A stretch of 64,000 bases of DNA from Autumnicola patrickiae (GTDB taxonomy: Bacteria > Bacteroidota > Bacteroidia > Flavobacteriales > Flavobacteriaceae), in NCBI RefSeq assembly GCF_031846525.1, contig NZ_JAVRHM010000013.1, forward strand, positions 62,001 to 126,000. Direction: 5' to 3'. Shown here one piece after another: positions 62,820 to 64,000 of this stretch (the stretch's first letter is position 1; every line of letters begins with the position of its first letter). Made by a program: the position numbers and the translations under genes. The notes under the pieces are model-generated. The model was not told the DNA's origin and searched no databases. It saw only the letters and a list, made by a program, of their open reading frames with translations.

Positions 62820-63313
62820 TCCAGCGGGTATAAGAAGGATTTTTCAGGAACAAGATTAACTTCCCCGTCTTCTTCTACAGAGTATGTAAAGAAAACTTCG
62901 CCCCAATAGGTGCCATCAGTAAAATCTGCTAGCACCCATTTGTGATTGACGATTTTTATCTTGTTGATTCTCATCGGACCTTCCATTCCTGCAAAAGGAA
63001 CAAAAGGGTTATCCTCTGTTGCGCTGTTTCCACTAATTAATTTATCCTGAATTCTGGCCTTGACGTCCTCTGTTGAAATTTCACGTTCTTCAAAGAAATT
63101 AAGTGCATCTTCATTACGATCTATAGAAAAATAATCAGGCTCTATGTTTGTCTTCTTTAGAGAATCAAGTTCTTCTTTTACTAATGTCACCTGCCTTTCA
63201 AGACCGGCTATACTTTCATCACGCGCATCGAGGATCTTTTTATCGTTTACATAAATAAATATTGTGAACAATAAGGTGAAGATGAACAAATACATTAATA
63301 TTTTACTGCGCAT
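62816..63313 (-). CDS. Membrane-anchored protein of unknown function
   Basis: 165 residues. An N-terminal signal-anchor helix (about 5-23, ILMYLFIFTLLFTIFIYVN) precedes a short coiled-coil-like stretch (GLERQVTLVKEELDSLKK) and an approximately 100-residue soluble domain with IKIVNHKWVLADFTDGTYWG. I do not recognise the family. It is 1 bp from the MBL hydrolase gene upstream, so the two form an operon. Its stop overlaps the esterase stop on the other strand by 3 bp. Confidence 0.7.
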   Translation of the reverse strand: MRSKILMYLFIFTLLFTIFIYVNDKKILDARDESIAGLERQVTLVKEELDSLKKTNIEPDYFSIDRNEDALNFFEEREISTEDVKARIQDKLISGNSATEDNPFVPFAGMEGPMRINKIKIVNHKWVLADFTDGTYWGEVFFTYSVEEDGEVNLVPEKSFLYPLD

Positions 63314-63314
63314 G

Positions 63315-64000
63315 CTAAATTTCTATTTTAAGATTATCATAAGCAAGGTGAACGTTTTCGGGAAGTTCTGTTTCAACTTCATCATGAAAACCTAGTAAAT
63401 GGCTTATATGGGTTAAATATGCTGTTTCCGGCTTTACCCTTTGAATAAACGCCAGAGCTTCTTCAAGATTAAGGTGAGAATGGTGAGGTTCCCTTCGTAA
63501 GGCATTTACTACTAACACCTTCACACCTCTGAGTTTTTCGACTTCCTCATCTTCAATAGATTTTAAATCTGTTAAGTAAGCGAAATCTTCCAATCTAAAC
63601 CCAAAAACCTGAAGTCGGTTATGTCTAAAATCAATAGGAGTTATAGTTAATCCTTCAAAGAGGAAAGGCTTATTTTCAATCTCAAACTCAGTAACACCTG
63701 GAGCTCCCGGATATTTATTTTCTGTAGCAAAAATATAATCGAAGCGGCTACGCAAAGCTTTTAATACACGTTTATGGGCAAAAATGGGGATATCTCCCTG
63801 CCGGAAAAAGAACGGACGAATGTCATCCAAACCTGCCGTGTGATCATTATGCTCATGAGTATAGATAATCGCATCCAGCTTTTTTATATTATTGGCCAGC
63901 ATTTGGATTCTAAAATCGGGACCGCAATCTATAAGAAGATTATACCCTGCCCACTCTACTAAAACCGAAACCCTAAGGCGTTTATCTTTTGGATTTTCAC
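63315..64000 (-). CDS. MBL-fold metallohydrolase (PhnP-like), N-terminus beyond window end
   Basis: The reading frame runs off the window end; an internal ATG at 63902 is not the start because the upstream residues (LLIDCGPDFRIQM) are part of the fold. Metal motifs are YTHEHNDHTAGLDD (HxHxDH type), the later FRHNRLQVFGFR and the C-terminal THISHLLGFH. It resembles PhnP-like phosphodiesterases and lipoate-related MBL enzymes. Substrate not known. It precedes a membrane-anchored protein gene by one base. Confidence 0.85.
   Translation of the reverse strand, partial: ENPKDKRLRVSVLVEWAGYNLLIDCGPDFRIQMLANNIKKLDAIIYTHEHNDHTAGLDDIRPFFFRQGDIPIFAHKRVLKALRSRFDYIFATENKYPGAPGVTEFEIENKPFLFEGLTITPIDFRHNRLQVFGFRLEDFAYLTDLKSIEDEEVEKLRGVKVLVVNALRREPHHSHLNLEEALAFIQRVKPETAYLTHISHLLGFHDEVETELPENVHLAYDNLKIEI

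Noticed and set aside
1..64000. CRISPR arrays, tRNA/rRNA genes, insertion sequences, phage genes
   Set aside because: I looked for regular spacer-repeat arrays, cloverleaf-like sequences, transposase motifs and phage structural genes and saw none that hold up. Short structural RNAs could still be missed by eye.

Overview
The window looks like a chromosomal segment of a marine-type Flavobacteriaceae (Bacteroidota), close in gene content to Gramella/Salegentibacter/Salinimicrobium. The grounds are the AT-rich DNA, promoters of the Bacteroidota type (TAnnTTTG at -7), a PorX-type response regulator of the type IX secretion system, SusC/SusD outer-membrane pairs, a Nudix-type AraR, and several flavobacterial families (DUF4834, YfhO, BatA, DUF6146, DUF6787, DUF937). 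The genus is inference. Coding density is high. I found no rRNA, tRNA, CRISPR array, prophage or insertion sequence.

Layout. 1-9.3 kb is housekeeping: the 5' end of lpxD, an HD phosphohydrolase, porX, tsaE, a small exported peptide gene overlapping a membrane-protein gene, alanine dehydrogenase, a DUF4258 protein, bcp, a cysteine-free endonuclease III, a 50-residue conserved-looking protein and an ECF-like sigma factor. 9.5-20.4 kb holds uvrA, a secreted Arg/Ser-rich protein behind a sigma-54-like promoter, a YfhO / glycosyltransferase / flippase operon, DUF4834 and an outer-membrane transporter.

21.1-42.8 kb is the centrepiece, an L-arabinose/arabinan utilisation locus. Two minus-strand operons (araB-araD-araA-galM-symporter, and susC-susD-GH51-GH43-GH127-GH43-GH43-GH43) lie beside a divergent Nudix-type araR. 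Reading the parts together: SusCD binds and imports arabino-oligosaccharides, a surface lipoprotein endo-arabinanase cuts arabinan outside, and GH51, GH43 and GH127/146 enzymes release arabinose in the periplasm. The symporter and mutarotase deliver L-arabinose, and AraA, AraB and AraD convert it to xylulose 5-phosphate. A 17-bp-arm perfect inverted repeat in front of araB and a related site over the susC promoter are strong candidates for the AraR operator.

42.8-64 kb contains a secreted protein, an AraC regulator, ferredoxin, a LuxC-like acyl-CoA reductase, serC-serA, DUF937/6146/6787 genes, a His-rich small protein with a ZnuD-like TonB receptor, folE-msrA, a LolD-like ABC ATPase with a TIGR02757 gene, a tandem pair of GAF histidine kinases, a BatA protein coupled to a dihydroorotase homologue that has lost its metal-binding histidines, an esterase and an MBL hydrolase cut by the window edge.

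A family of short intergenic repeats (consensus RGGYCGATAATTGCCATTTT) occurs about ten times, mostly 3' of genes and between convergent genes. The two gene-free stretches over 300 bp (6829-7317 and 20407-21128) are built largely of it and its flanks.
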